Positions 1-9,260 are shown, numbered from the stretch's first letter. The stretch: DNA of 64,000 nucleotides from Hamadaea sp. (GCF_013362815.1 NZ_JABFVK010000001.1:156557-220556), one strand, 5' to 3'. Notes: generated from the letters alone by a model not told the origin. Made by a program: numbers and translations.

Positions 1-1
1 C

Positions 2-2410
2 GACGTACGCCGAGCAGCCGCCCGCGCGGTCGAGCAGATGCCCACGGCTCGCGGCTCCAGCGTCGCCGAGCCGACGCTGTCGCGGGAGTTCCTGAACTCC
101 CTCAACGCGGCCGAACAGATCGCCCGGCCACTCGGCGACGAATACGTCTCGACCGAGCATCTGCTGGCCGGGCTGGCTCAGGTCGGCGGAGCCGTCGGCG
201 ACCTGCTCAAGCAGCACGGCGCGACGGAGAAGCAGCTGGTCGCCGCGTTCCCGACGATCCGCGGCGGCGAACGCCGGGTCACCAGTCCCGACCCCGAGCA
301 GCAATACCAGGCGCTCGAGAAGTACGGCATGGATCTGACCGCCCGCGCTCGCGAGGGCAAGGTCGACCCGGTCATCGGGCGCGATGCCGAAATCAGGCGG
401 GTCATTCAGGTGCTTTCTCGGCGTACGAAGAACAATCCGGTGCTCATCGGCGAGCCGGGCGTCGGCAAGACCGCCATCGTCGAGGGCCTCGCCCAGCGCA
501 TCGTCGCCGGTGACGTCCCCGAGTCGCTCCGCGACAAGCGACTGGTCAGCCTCGACCTCGGGGCGATGGTCGCCGGCGCGCAGTACCGGGGCCAGTTCGA
601 GGAGCGACTGAAGAGCGTCCTCGACGAGATCACCGGCAGCGACGGCCAGATCATCACCTTCATCGACGAACTGCACACCGTGGTCGGGGCGGGCAAGGGC
701 GAAGGCTCGATGGACGCCGGCAACATGCTCAAGCCCATGCTCGCCCGGGGTGAGCTGCGGATGGTTGGCGCGACGACGCTCGACGAGTACCGCGAGCACA
801 TCGAGGCCGACCCAGCCCTCGAACGGCGCTTCCAGCCCGTCCTCGTCGGCGAGCCGTCCATCGAGGACACCATCGGCATCCTGCGGGGCCTCAAGGAGCG
901 CTACGAGGTGCACCACGGCGTACGGATCACCGACGCCGCGCTGGTCGCCGCCGCTTCGCTCAGCGACCGCTACATCGCCGACCGGTTCCTGCCCGACAAG
1001 GCGATCGACCTCGTGGACGAGGCCGCGTCGCGGTTGCGCATGGAGATCGACTCCCGGCCCGTCGAGGTCGATGTCATGGAGCGAGCGGTACGCCGACTGG
1101 AGATCGAGGAGATGGCGCTGGCGAAAGAGAGCGACCCGGCTTCGGTCGAGCGCCTCGATCGGCTGCGCGCCGAACTCGCCGACAAGCGCGAACAGCTCAC
1201 CGCGTTGAGCGAGCGGTGGCAGACCGAGAAGTCGCGGATCCAGGCGATCTCGCAGGCGAAGGAAGAGCTGGAGACGTTGCGCGGTGAGGCCGACCGGGCC
1301 GAGCGCGACGCCGACCTCGGGCGTGCCTCCGAACTGCGCTACGGCCGCATCCCGGACCTGGAGCGCAAGCTGGCCGAGGCCGAGGGCGAACTCGCCGGAC
1401 TGCAAGACCACGGCGCGATGCTCAAGGAGGAGGTCGGCCCGGACGACATCGCCGAGGTCGTCGCCTCCTGGACCGGCATTCCGGCCGGTCGCATGCTCGA
1501 AGGCGAGACGGCCAAGCTGCTGCGGATGGAGGAGTCCCTCGGTTCCCGGGTCATCGGGCAGCCCGAGGCGGTCGCCGCGGTCAGCGACGCCGTACGCCGA
1601 GCGCGAGCGGGCATCGCCGATCCGGACCGCCCCACCGGCTCGTTCCTGTTCCTCGGCCCGACCGGTGTCGGCAAGACCGAGCTGGCCAAGGCGCTTGCCG
1701 AGTTCCTGTTCGACGACGAGCGTGCGATGGTCCGCATCGACATGAGCGAGTACGCCGAGCGCCACTCGGTCGCCCGGCTGGTCGGTGCCCCGCCCGGCTA
1801 CGTCGGCTACGACGAGGGCGGGCAGCTGACCGAGGCGGTCCGGCGGCGTCCGTACTCCGTGGTGCTCCTGGACGAGGTGGAGAAGGCGCACCCGGACGTC
1901 TTCGACGTGCTGCTGCAGGTGCTGGACGACGGACGGCTCACCGACGGCCAAGGGCGTACGGTCGACTTCCGCAACACCATTCTGATCTTGACCTCGAACC
2001 TGGGCTCGCACGCCATCGCCGACCCGACGCTGACCGATCAGCAGCGGCAGGACTCGGTGATGGCGACGGTGCGGGCGCACTTCAAGCCCGAGTTCCTCAA
2101 CCGGCTCGACGACATCGTGGTCTTCCACGCGCTGAGCCAGGATGAGCTGTCCGCCATCGTGGAGATCCAGATCGACCGGCTACGCCGCCGGCTCGCCGAA
2201 CGGCGGCTGACGCTGGAGGTCACGCCGGAGGCGCTGGGCTGGCTCTCCGGGCACGGCTACGACCCCGTGTACGGCGCTCGCCCGCTCCGGCGGCTGGTGC
2301 AGACGGCGATCGGCGACAAGCTCGCCCGGGCGATTCTCGCCGGCGAGGTCCACGACGGTGACACCGTTCGCGTCGACCGAGAGAACGACGGCCTGATCCT
2401 CAAACAATGA
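2..2410 (+). CDS. clpB: Chaperone disaggregase ClpB (5'-partial)
   Basis: Hsp100 disaggregase that works with DnaK to pull polypeptides out of aggregates in the cytosol. The frame is open to the window edge, so the true start lies upstream; about 60-80 residues of a usual ~860-residue ClpB are missing and the ATG at 38 is internal. Visible order: second half of the Clp_N domain ([10 protein letters not shown]), D1 AAA+ module with Walker A GEPGVGKT (449-472) and Walker B FIDELH, a long coiled-coil middle domain (about 1090-1430), then D2 with Walker A GPTGVGKT (1655-1678) and pore loop GYVG. The M domain separates it from ClpA. Its promoter is outside the window, so heat-shock control by HspR/HrcA cannot be judged. 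Confidence 0.95.
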   Translation, partial: DVRRAAARAVEQMPTARGSSVAEPTLSREFLNSLNAAEQIARPLGDEYVSTEHLLAGLAQVGGAVGDLLKQHGATEKQLVAAFPTIRGGERRVTSPDPEQQYQALEKYGMDLTARAREGKVDPVIGRDAEIRRVIQVLSRRTKNNPVLIGEPGVGKTAIVEGLAQRIVAGDVPESLRDKRLVSLDLGAMVAGAQYRGQFEERLKSVLDEITGSDGQIITFIDELHTVVGAGKGEGSMDAGNMLKPMLARGELRMVGATTLDEYREHIEADPALERRFQPVLVGEPSIEDTIGILRGLKERYEVHHGVRITDAALVAAASLSDRYIADRFLPDKAIDLVDEAASRLRMEIDSRPVEVDVMERAVRRLEIEEMALAKESDPASVERLDRLRAELADKREQLTALSERWQTEKSRIQAISQAKEELETLRGEADRAERDADLGRASELRYGRIPDLERKLAEAEGELAGLQDHGAMLKEEVGPDDIAEVVASWTGIPAGRMLEGETAKLLRMEESLGSRVIGQPEAVAAVSDAVRRARAGIADPDRPTGSFLFLGPTGVGKTELAKALAEFLFDDERAMVRIDMSEYAERHSVARLVGAPPGYVGYDEGGQLTEAVRRRPYSVVLLDEVEKAHPDVFDVLLQVLDDGRLTDGQGRTVDFRNTILILTSNLGSHAIADPTLTDQQRQDSVMATVRAHFKPEFLNRLDDIVVFHALSQDELSAIVEIQIDRLRRRLAERRLTLEVTPEALGWLSGHGYDPVYGARPLRRLVQTAIGDKLARAILAGEVHDGDTVRVDRENDGLILKQ

Positions 2411-2489
2411 CGGCTCTCCCTCGAACAGCGGGGTTGTCCTGCTGAAACAGCCGAGGTAGGGGGCGGTCTAGATCGGATACCTTCCGGTC

Positions 2490-3302
2490 ATGACCGCCCC
2501 CGCCGCCATCACCGGTGACTTCGTCCCGGCCGGGCCAGCCCGTGGCCCCCGCCCGGCCACCGTCACCATCGGAGCCGCCTTCCAGGCCGTGGCGGTGGTG
2601 TTGCTGTTGGCGCTGATCGCGCTCGCCTGGATCAGCCGCGCCCAGTACGACGGGTTCGCCGATGAAGCCGCCCGGCTCGTCTCGGCCCGGCCGGACGAGC
2701 TGGCAGCCGAACACACCAGCAATCTGATCATGGCGGTCGTCGTGAGCGTGCTCGCCGGGGTGCCGGCGTTGTGGTTCGGCAGCACGCTCTGGCCGTTGTT
2801 TCGCGGGGCGAACGTCGCCCGCATCCTGGCCGCCGTCGGCGCCTTCGCCATCCCCGGGCTCGGCATCCTCCTGGTGATCGGAAGCTGCGTCAGCGGAATG
2901 TTCCTCGTCTTCTTCCTCGCGAGTGCGCCGTTCGAGGAAGACCCGAATATGGTCGACGACTATCCGGACGACTTCGGCGACTTCTCCGGTACGCCGTTCC
3001 AGGAGAAGCTCTGGGATCTCCAGTCGTCGGCGGCGTTCGACTGGGCAGGGTTGATGCCCGTGCTCGCGCTGCTGATCGTCGCCGCCCTCACGGTCAGCGC
3101 GATCATGTACGTGCTGCCGCCCACCAACCGCTGGTACAACCCCGCCCGGGCGGTTGCTCGCGGGCGGCCCTACCCCGTGCCGGTCTACTACCCGGTGTAC
3201 TACCCGTACCCCGGCCCGCCGCCGGTCGCTCCGCCTGTTGCTCCGCTGCCGGACGCCCAGCTGCCCGTCGAACCGCCCTCGGCGGAACCGCCGACCAGTT
3301 GA
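2490..3302 (+). CDS. Four-helix membrane protein with Tyr/Pro-rich tail
   Basis: No family recognised. The 270-residue protein has about four hydrophobic segments: near residues 27-48 (VVLLLALIALAWI), 80-102, 110-150 (two close segments) and 190-210. It ends in a low-complexity cytoplasmic or surface tail rich in Tyr and Pro (YPVYYPYPGPPP, then PPVAPPVAPL). An acidic loop lies between the third and fourth segments (EEDPNMVDDYPDDFGDF). The TGA stop sits inside the first arm of a dispersed palindromic repeat shared with the convergent gene downstream. The Shine-Dalgarno is weak. Membrane location is a firm reading; any function would be a guess. Confidence 0.6.
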   Translation: MTAPAAITGDFVPAGPARGPRPATVTIGAAFQAVAVVLLLALIALAWISRAQYDGFADEAARLVSARPDELAAEHTSNLIMAVVVSVLAGVPALWFGSTLWPLFRGANVARILAAVGAFAIPGLGILLVIGSCVSGMFLVFFLASAPFEEDPNMVDDYPDDFGDFSGTPFQEKLWDLQSSAAFDWAGLMPVLALLIVAALTVSAIMYVLPPTNRWYNPARAVARGRPYPVPVYYPVYYPYPGPPPVAPPVAPLPDAQLPVEPPSAEPPTS

Positions 3303-3379
3303 TCATGCTGTCACGGAGTTGATCAGTGCGCCCGGGACACGACACGCCGGTCGATCAAGACCACAAGTTCATGATCAAC
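3298..3379. repeat. Dispersed palindromic element, family A copy 1 (82 bp)
   Basis: Three GTTGATCA-type arms: GTTGATCA at 3298-3305, the same 20 bp on at 3318-3325, and the inverted TGATCAAC at 3372-3379, around a core containing CGACACGCCGG. A second copy of identical length and arm spacing lies inverted at 13613-13694, and a 61-bp relative lies at 35686-35746. The stop codons of both flanking convergent genes (3300-3302 plus strand, 3375-3377 minus strand) fall inside the arms, so the element probably also acts as a bidirectional transcription end. Confidence 0.75.
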
Positions 3380-4295
3380 GGGAAAGGGCGCCGAGGTCGA
3401 CGGTGACGTGGATAGCGCCGTCGACCAACGGGCGCGTGGGACGGTCGACGGCCGGATGGGTCGGGCGGTCCACGACGGCGCGCTCGACGGTGACACCGCC
3501 AGTGCGGGAGACGAGACCGCGGGAGGCAAGACCGCGGGAGGCCAGACCGGAGCGGGAGGCCGCCACGGGGCGGAGGACGGGGCGGCGAACGATCGCCCGG
3601 CCCATCGGCGGCAGCTTGACCGCCGGCAGCCCGGCGATCGCGGGCAGGTCAGCGACAGCAGGCAGGTCGGCGGGCAGTGCGACGACGACCGGCCGGACGA
3701 AGGGCTGCCCCGGCCGTGTCCGGGCCACCACGATGGGGGCCGCCGGCTCGGCGGCTCGACGCGGGGGCGTGACCGCCACCGGGCGCTCCGCCGGCGGCTT
3801 CGCGAGATTCGCCCGCTCCGCTACGCGTACCCGTTGAGGCTGAGCGAGGACGGCGGTCTTGTGTGGACGGGTCTGGGTCCGGGCCGGCTCGACCTGGAGC
3901 GGCAGCGGGGCCTGGCCGTGCGCACGGACCTTGACCGGCGCAGGCCCGGCAGGCTCGGTGAGCAGTACGCCGGCGGGCTCGCGGAAGGTCGGCGCGAGAT
4001 CGTCGAGACCGGTACGCATCACGACGAAGGTAGGCAGCGAAGTGAGCCCGACCATCGCGGCGACGAGCAGGCCGAACCGGCCTTGACCACCACGGAGCGC
4101 GGCCCGGATGCGCTGGCCCACCACGGTCGGCAGGTACGCCTCCGCGGCCTCGTCCTCGGCGTCGGGCTCGTCGGCTGAGCTGGGGGCGGTCGGGGCGGGC
4201 CAGCGCCGATCGCTGCTCCGGGGCTGCTTGTGGCGGCTGGACTCGAGAACGGAATCCAGGAAGCTCTCGGAGGTCGATTCCGCATCCTGCGCCAT
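3375..4295 (-). CDS. Single-pass membrane protein with Arg/Ala/Pro-rich tail
   Basis: No family recognised. The 306-residue product has a charged cytoplasmic N-terminal region, one membrane segment around residues 85-105 (FGLLVAAMVGLTSLPTF), and a long basic, Ala/Pro/Val-rich extracytoplasmic region with short internal repeats (SGLASRGLASRGLVSR; DRPTHPAVDRPTRPLVDG). I chose the ATG at 4295 because GGAGG lies five bases upstream; an in-frame TTG at 4307 overlaps that ribosome binding site. It ends inside the family A repeat, convergent with the membrane protein gene at 2490. It is divergent from the 2-oxoacid dehydrogenase operon across a 335-bp gap. The low complexity makes even its coding status less certain than its neighbours'. 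Confidence 0.55.
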   Translation of the reverse strand: MAQDAESTSESFLDSVLESSRHKQPRSSDRRWPAPTAPSSADEPDAEDEAAEAYLPTVVGQRIRAALRGGQGRFGLLVAAMVGLTSLPTFVVMRTGLDDLAPTFREPAGVLLTEPAGPAPVKVRAHGQAPLPLQVEPARTQTRPHKTAVLAQPQRVRVAERANLAKPPAERPVAVTPPRRAAEPAAPIVVARTRPGQPFVRPVVVALPADLPAVADLPAIAGLPAVKLPPMGRAIVRRPVLRPVAASRSGLASRGLASRGLVSRTGGVTVERAVVDRPTHPAVDRPTRPLVDGAIHVTVDLGALSR

Positions 4296-4630
4296 GAAGG
4301 CCTCCAAACCTCAAATCCCGGGGAATTTCCACAGAATGCCGCATAGCGCCATAGAAACCGCGGATTCCACGCCGAAGTCGGGTGGACTAAAGCGACACTG
4401 GGTATTAGTGAGGGCATAAGCGGCCGCATGATCTCGGCCACGCTGTGAGCGCGGCCACGGATGCGGCAGGATATGGGGGTAAGGCGGCAACGGTGCCGCG
4501 GGTCTTCCGTGACTGCACCTGCCGGCGAACTCCCGTCGCGCGACAGCCCCCACCTGGGCGAGGCGCGACGCCGAACCGCTCTGCGGCAGGCCAACCCCGC
4601 CGCCGAGCACATAAGAACAGGGAGATACGG
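4296..4630. promoter_or_regulatory. Divergent intergenic region upstream of the dehydrogenase operon
   Basis: This 335-bp gap separates the minus-strand membrane protein from pdhA and must carry promoters in both directions. I see an A/T-richer patch at about 4390-4425 (GGTATTAGTGAG). A small GCGGCA/TGCCGC hairpin lies at 4484-4499 in the presumed pdhA leader. GGGAGA at 4619-4624 is the pdhA ribosome binding site. An in-frame upstream extension of pdhA exists but has no homology-like content. No confident -35/-10 pair or operator was recognised. Confidence 0.4.
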
Positions 4631-5779
4631 ATGACCAAGGGCGCAACCGCCCCGCGCCGTTCCGGCGGCAGCCGGGGCAGCGGTGGCACTCCCCCGGAGC
4701 CCGACTACGTACAGCTGCTCACCCCCGATGGCGAGCGGGTGAGCCACCCCGACTACTCGGTCGACTTCTCTGACGAGGAGCTGCGCGGGCTCTACCGCGA
4801 CCTCGTCACCGTCCGCAAGCTGGACGCTGAGGCCACCGCCCTGCAGCGGCAGGGTGAGCTGGGCATCTGGGCGAGCCTGCTCGGGCAGGAGGCGGCTCAG
4901 GTCGGTTCGGGGCGCGCGCTGCGCAGCCAGGACATGGCCTTCCCGACTTATCGCGAACACGGCGTGCTCTACTGCCGGGGCATCGACCCGATCATGCCGC
5001 TGAGCTTGTTCCGCGGCGTCGACCAGGGCGGCTGGGACCCGGTGGCGAACAAGTTCAACCTCTACACCATCGTCATCGGCGCGCAGACTCTGCACGCGAC
5101 CGGTTACGCGATGGGGATCGCGAAGGACGGCAAGGTCGGCACCGACGACGGTGAGGCCGTCATCGCGTACTTCGGCGACGGTGCGACCAGCCAGGGCGAC
5201 GTCAACGAGGCCTTCATCTGGTCCTCGGTCTTCCACGCCCCGGTCGTCTTCTTCTGCCAGAACAACCAGTACGCCATCAGCGAGCCGCTGGAGCGCCAGA
5301 CCCGGATTCCGCTGTTCCAGCGCGCGGCCGGCTTCGGCTTCCCCGGCGTACGCGTCGACGGCAACGACGTGCTGGCCTGCTACGCGGTCACCCGTGCGGC
5401 GCTGGACAACGCGCGACTGGGCCAGGGCCCGACGCTGATCGAGGCGTACACCTATCGGATGGGTGCCCACACCACCTCGGACGACCCCACTCGCTACCGG
5501 GTCTCCTCCGAAGTGGAGGCTTGGCAGGCCAAGGACCCGATCGCCCGCGTACGCGCCCTGCTCACGCGCGAGCAGATCGCCTCCGACGACTTCTTCGACG
5601 CCGTCGACGCCGATGCGAAGGCCGAGGCGGTGCGGTTGCGGGAACGGGTGCTGAACATGCCCGATCCCGACCCCAGCCAGATCTTCGAGAACGTCTACGT
5701 CGAGGGTTCACCGCTGGTCGACGCCGAGCGCAAGCAGTTCGAGGCGTACGCCGCGTCGTTCGAGGGAGGTGCTCACTGA
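4631..5779 (+). CDS. pdhA: Pyruvate / branched-chain 2-oxoacid dehydrogenase E1 alpha subunit
   Basis: Thiamine-diphosphate-dependent decarboxylase subunit of a 2-oxoacid dehydrogenase complex; with E1 beta it decarboxylates the substrate and acylates the lipoyl group of E2. The 382-residue protein carries the TPP motif (YFGDGATSQGDVNEAF, then CQNNQ), the conserved ELGIWASLLGQEA segment and the phosphorylation-loop region RMGAHTTSDDPTRYR. I set the start at the ATG at 4631 behind GGGAGA; the longer frame from 4445 has no ribosome binding site. It overlaps pdhB as TGATG, indicating translational coupling. The sequence resembles actinobacterial genes called either pdhA or bkdA, so pyruvate versus branched-chain substrate cannot be settled here. 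No E3 gene is nearby. Confidence 0.92.
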   Translation: MTKGATAPRRSGGSRGSGGTPPEPDYVQLLTPDGERVSHPDYSVDFSDEELRGLYRDLVTVRKLDAEATALQRQGELGIWASLLGQEAAQVGSGRALRSQDMAFPTYREHGVLYCRGIDPIMPLSLFRGVDQGGWDPVANKFNLYTIVIGAQTLHATGYAMGIAKDGKVGTDDGEAVIAYFGDGATSQGDVNEAFIWSSVFHAPVVFFCQNNQYAISEPLERQTRIPLFQRAAGFGFPGVRVDGNDVLACYAVTRAALDNARLGQGPTLIEAYTYRMGAHTTSDDPTRYRVSSEVEAWQAKDPIARVRALLTREQIASDDFFDAVDADAKAEAVRLRERVLNMPDPDPSQIFENVYVEGSPLVDAERKQFEAYAASFEGGAH

Positions 5780-6768
5780 TGGCAGTCGAGACTCTGACCT
5801 TGGGCAAGGCGCTCAACACCGGCCTGCGTCGCGCCATGGAGCGTGACGACAAGGTCATCCTGATGGGTGAGGACATCGGCAAGCTGGGCGGCGTCTTCCG
5901 GATCACCGACGGCCTGCAGAAGGACTTCGGCGAGGAACGCGTCATCGACACCCCGCTCGCCGAGTCCGGCATCATCGGCACCGCGATCGGCCTGGCCCTG
6001 CGCGGCTACCGGCCGGTCTGCGAGATCCAGTTCGACGGGTTCGTCTACCCGGCGTACGACCAGATCGTGTCGCAGGTGGCGAAGTTCCGCTACCGCTCGC
6101 GGGGCCACGTCAAGCTGCCGATGGTCATCCGCATCCCGTTCGGTGGTGGCATCGGCGCGGTCGAGCACCACAGCGAGTCGCCTGAGGCGTACTTCTCGCA
6201 CACCGCCGGTCTCAAGGTGGTCGCGTGCTCCAACCCGGAGGACGCGTACTTCATGATCCAGCAGGCGATCGCGTCCGAGGACCCGATCATCTTCCTGGAG
6301 CCCAAGCGCCGGTACTGGGAGAAGGGTGCCGTCGACACCGCGCTCGGTCTCGACGCCGTCACCCCGCTGCACTCCAGCCGCGTGGTCCGGTCCGGCGCCG
6401 ACGCCACCGTGGTCGCGTACGGCCCGATGGTCAAGACCGCGCTCGACGCGGCCACCGCGGCTCAGGAAGACGGGCGATCGCTCGAGGTCATCGACCTTCG
6501 CTCGCTCTCGCCGATGGACCTGGCTCCGGTTTTCGATTCGGTACGCCGGACGGGGCGACTCATCGTCGTGCACGAAGCGCCGGGGAACCTGGGGATGGGC
6601 TCGGAGATCGCCGCCCGGGTGACCGAGGAGTGCTTCTACTCCCTGGAAGCGCCCGTCCTGCGGGTCGCCGGGTACAACACCCCATACCCGGCCTCGCGCC
6701 TGGAGGAGGAGTACCTGCCCGACCTGGACCGCGTCCTCGACGCCGTCGACCGCTCGTTCGGGTGGTGA
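5779..6768 (+). CDS. pdhB: 2-oxoacid dehydrogenase E1 beta subunit
   Basis: Partner of E1 alpha in the alpha2-beta2 E1 component; supplies part of the thiamine-diphosphate site and the C-terminal transketolase-like domain. The 329-residue length is standard. Conserved stretches include MGEDIGKLGGVF, DTPLAESGIIG, CEIQFDGFVYPAYDQI and, in the C-terminal domain, VIDLRSLSPMD and HEAPGNLGMG. The ATG at 5779 overlaps the pdhA stop and is preceded by GGGAGGT about 10 bases upstream. A longer open frame reaches back into pdhA but is just overlap. It is the second gene of a three-gene operon, four bases before the E2 gene. Confidence 0.93.
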   Translation: MAVETLTLGKALNTGLRRAMERDDKVILMGEDIGKLGGVFRITDGLQKDFGEERVIDTPLAESGIIGTAIGLALRGYRPVCEIQFDGFVYPAYDQIVSQVAKFRYRSRGHVKLPMVIRIPFGGGIGAVEHHSESPEAYFSHTAGLKVVACSNPEDAYFMIQQAIASEDPIIFLEPKRRYWEKGAVDTALGLDAVTPLHSSRVVRSGADATVVAYGPMVKTALDAATAAQEDGRSLEVIDLRSLSPMDLAPVFDSVRRTGRLIVVHEAPGNLGMGSEIAARVTEECFYSLEAPVLRVAGYNTPYPASRLEEEYLPDLDRVLDAVDRSFGW

Positions 6769-6772
6769 ACCG

Positions 6773-8131
6773 ATGAGCGTCAAGGAATTCAACCTGCCCG
6801 ACCTCGGTGAGGGTCTGACCGAGGGCGAGATCCTGAAGTGGCTGGTCAACGTCGGTGACGTGATCGAGCTCAACCAGCCGATCGTGGAGGTCGAGACGGC
6901 GAAGGCGGCCGTCGAGATCCCCGCGAAGTGGGCCGGCAAGGTCGTCGAGATCCACCATCCGGAAGGGACGGTCGTGGAGGTCGGTTCGCCGATCATCGCG
7001 ATCGACACCGACCCGTCCGGCTCCTCCGCGTCCGCGTCCGCCCCCGCTCCCGCTTCGGCCCAGGCCGATCCGGACGCGGGGCTTATCGGCGGGCCTGCGC
7101 CGGGTGGGCGCACTGCGGTGCTCGTCGGCTACGGGCCGCGCACGACGGAGGCGAAGCGGCGTCCGCGGGTTTCCTCTGCGCCGGCTGCGCCGGCGGAAAA
7201 GGTGCCGGCTCCGACGGCTCCTGTTGCCGTTGAAAAGCCCGCGGCGCCCGTCAACGGCGGCGCTTCGGTGCTGGCCAAGCCGCCGGTCCGCAAGCTGGCC
7301 CGCGACCTCGGCGTCGACCTGACGACGATCGCGGGCACCGGTCCGCAGGGTTCCATCACGCGCTCCGACATCGAGGCGGCCCGGTCCACCCCGGCCGCCC
7401 CGGCGCGCGTCGTAGCCGGCTCGCTCGAACGAGAGCAGCGGATTCCCGTCAAGGGCGTACGCAAGCTGACGGCGGCCAACATGGTGGCGTCGGCCTTCAC
7501 CGCACCGCATGTCACGGAGTTCCTGACCGTCGACATGACCCGGTCGATGAAGGCCCTGGACCGGTTGCGTGCCCAGCGCGACTGGCGCGACGTACGCATC
7601 TCGCCGCTGCTCATGGTGGCGAAGGCGGTCCTGCTCGCGGTCCAGCGGCACCCGATGGTCAACTCGACGTGGGACGAGGCCGCCCAGGAGATCGTGGTGA
7701 AGAACTACGTGAACCTCGGCATCGCCGCCGCCACCGAGCGGGGCCTGATCGTGCCCAACATCGCCGACGCTCAGGCGCTCTCGCTGCGCGAGCTGGCGGA
7801 CGCGATGACCGACCTGGTGGCGGTGGCGAAGTCAGGTAAGACGCCGCCCGCCGCGATGACCGGGGGCACCTTCACCATCACCAACGTCGGCGTGTTCGGC
7901 ATCGACACCGGTACGCCCATCCTGCCCCCCGGCGAAGCGGCGATCCTCGCCTTCGGTGCCGTACGCGAGCAGCCGTGGGCGTACAAGGGGAAGGTCAAGC
8001 TGCGTCAGGTGACGACGCTCGGCCTCTCCTTCGACCACCGCATCATCGACGGGGAACTCGGTTCGCGCTTCCTCGCCGACGTCGGCGCGTTCCTGTCGGA
8101 CCCCGAGGCCGCCCTGCTCGCCTGGGGCTAA
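6773..8131 (+). CDS. pdhC: 2-oxoacid dehydrogenase E2, dihydrolipoamide acyltransferase
   Basis: Core acyltransferase that moves the acyl group from lipoate to CoA. Domain order over 452 residues: one lipoyl domain (1-80) with the modified lysine K44 in ETAKA; an Ala/Pro linker; an E3/E1-binding domain (about 160-200, VRKLARDLGVDLTTIAGTG); and the catalytic domain with active-site HRIIDG near the end. A single lipoyl domain and the ETAKA rather than DKA sequence resemble actinobacterial BkdC/PdhC. It follows pdhB by four bases. Transcription probably ends in the strong palindrome at 8161-8212. Lipoate and E3 must come from elsewhere. Confidence 0.92.
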   Translation: MSVKEFNLPDLGEGLTEGEILKWLVNVGDVIELNQPIVEVETAKAAVEIPAKWAGKVVEIHHPEGTVVEVGSPIIAIDTDPSGSSASASAPAPASAQADPDAGLIGGPAPGGRTAVLVGYGPRTTEAKRRPRVSSAPAAPAEKVPAPTAPVAVEKPAAPVNGGASVLAKPPVRKLARDLGVDLTTIAGTGPQGSITRSDIEAARSTPAAPARVVAGSLEREQRIPVKGVRKLTAANMVASAFTAPHVTEFLTVDMTRSMKALDRLRAQRDWRDVRISPLLMVAKAVLLAVQRHPMVNSTWDEAAQEIVVKNYVNLGIAAATERGLIVPNIADAQALSLRELADAMTDLVAVAKSGKTPPAAMTGGTFTITNVGVFGIDTGTPILPPGEAAILAFGAVREQPWAYKGKVKLRQVTTLGLSFDHRIIDGELGSRFLADVGAFLSDPEAALLAWG

Positions 8132-8160
8132 TCCCACGCCAGCGGCGGCGCGGATCCGCT

Positions 8161-8212
8161 TGATCAGCGGAGTTTTTGTGGGGTTATGGCCCCGCAAAAA
8201 CTCCGCTGATCA
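8161..8212. terminator. 23-bp-stem hairpin (family C copy 1), bidirectional terminator
   Basis: Arms 8161-8183 and 8190-8212 pair over 23 positions with one G-U-type mismatch and a 6-nt loop (8184-8189). A T5 tract in one arm and A5 in the other give a U-run option on either strand. It lies between the convergent pdhC and the nuclease-like gene, whose stop codon is inside the arm. The outer arm TGATCAGCGGAG recurs in a second hairpin at 9207-9260 on the other side of that gene. Confidence 0.8.
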
Positions 8213-9181
8213 TGTCAGTACCCGAATTCCGGGGCGGATGCCGGCTCGGAGGCGCTCCACATAGGCGCGCTCGATCTCGGCCAGCACCGAATGAGGCGAC
8301 TCGCGGATCTGCTTCGGCGTGAAGTGCAGGACCAAGATCCCGGCTGCGGCCAATCTGTTGTGATGGCGCAGGGTTGCTTCCCAGCCGGGCGCGCTGAGAT
8401 GGAACTCGCGCGAGTCCACCTCCAGCGCGATCCCCACCTCTTCCAGGTAGCCGTCCGGCGTCGGCAACGGACCGCCGGAACCGTCCGCCAGCTGGGGATT
8501 CCACCGGATGGTCGGCAGCAGCAGACTGTTCTTGGCGAGCGTACGGAGTTCGGCCTCCGGTGCCGAGCGAACGCCGTCCGCCACCTCGTCGAGCACCGCT
8601 CGAAGGGCTGCCGTTCCGTTGCGACGTGCCAGTTCAAGTTCTATCTGCAACGAGGTCAAGGACGTGATCTCGTTCTGAATGGCTTCGGCCACCACTGCGC
8701 GGATTGTGCGGACGTCGTAGCCGGTACGCATTCCGTCGATGACGGCTCGAGCGGGCGAGCAGACTCGAACACACCCCGCATACGGCCAATATGTCGGATC
8801 GAGCCGATCCGTGCGGTGGATCTCGACCCGGGGTACGCGTGCCAACCGGCGTTGTTCTGGCAGGAGCACATGCACGACCGGTTCCCGTGGTGCGTACCGG
8901 AAGCCATGGATCTCCAACGCGCTCAGCCCGGCAAGTTGTGCCCTGTCACCGGCGTAGAGCCCGGCTGCGATGAACTGCTGGCGGCGAGTCAACGTGCCGG
9001 AGAACGCGGCGACGATCCGAGGCAGTACCCGCTGCCAAGTCCCACGCCGAATCCGCCAACGAATGGCTTCCTTGGTGAAGCCGACTTCGCGGAGCTGGCT
9101 GTCGGTGGCGATCTTCTCCTGCCGGAGAAGTAGCTTCGCTAAAGCGTCCACAGGACAATCCAATGCCGGAACGAACCGCAT
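8210..9181 (-). CDS. AbiEi/DUF559-like protein with nuclease-fold C-terminus
   Basis: Solitary 323-residue protein. The N-terminal part (about 10-45) reads as a winged helix like AbiEi-type antitoxins (LLRQEKIATDSQL, then TKEAIRWRIRRGTW). The C-terminal third resembles the small PD-(D/E)xK / Vsr-DUF559 fold: EVDSREFH, then TLRHHNRLAAAGILVLHFTP. No AbiEii-type nucleotidyltransferase toxin lies beside it, so it is not an obvious type IV toxin-antitoxin pair. I prefer the ATG at 9181; an ATG at 9208 lies inside the palindrome and has no ribosome binding site. Both ends of the gene abut related hairpins. Function is unknown; DNA binding or cleavage is an inference from the fold. Confidence 0.65.
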   Translation of the reverse strand: MRFVPALDCPVDALAKLLLRQEKIATDSQLREVGFTKEAIRWRIRRGTWQRVLPRIVAAFSGTLTRRQQFIAAGLYAGDRAQLAGLSALEIHGFRYAPREPVVHVLLPEQRRLARVPRVEIHRTDRLDPTYWPYAGCVRVCSPARAVIDGMRTGYDVRTIRAVVAEAIQNEITSLTSLQIELELARRNGTAALRAVLDEVADGVRSAPEAELRTLAKNSLLLPTIRWNPQLADGSGGPLPTPDGYLEEVGIALEVDSREFHLSAPGWEATLRHHNRLAAAGILVLHFTPKQIRESPHSVLAEIERAYVERLRAGIRPGIRVLT

Positions 9182-9206
9182 GGGATAGCCCTGTGGATGG
9201 AGCCGC

Positions 9207-9260
9207 ATGATCAGCGGAAGTTCTGAGGTGTCATAACCCCTCAAGATCTCCGCTGATCAT
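9207..9260. repeat. Imperfect hairpin, family C copy 2
   Basis: A perfect 12-bp outer stem (9207-9218 with 9249-9260, ATGATCAGCGGA) continues with scattered mismatches to a small loop. The outer arm matches the hairpin at 8161-8212. The stop of the htdX-like gene (9257-9259) is inside the right arm, and the presumed start of the nuclease-like gene lies just to the left. It may terminate htdX transcription. Confidence 0.7.

Noticed and set aside
8210..9181. Type IV toxin-antitoxin system AbiE
   Set aside because: No AbiEii-type nucleotidyltransferase gene is adjacent, so only an AbiEi-like resemblance is claimed.
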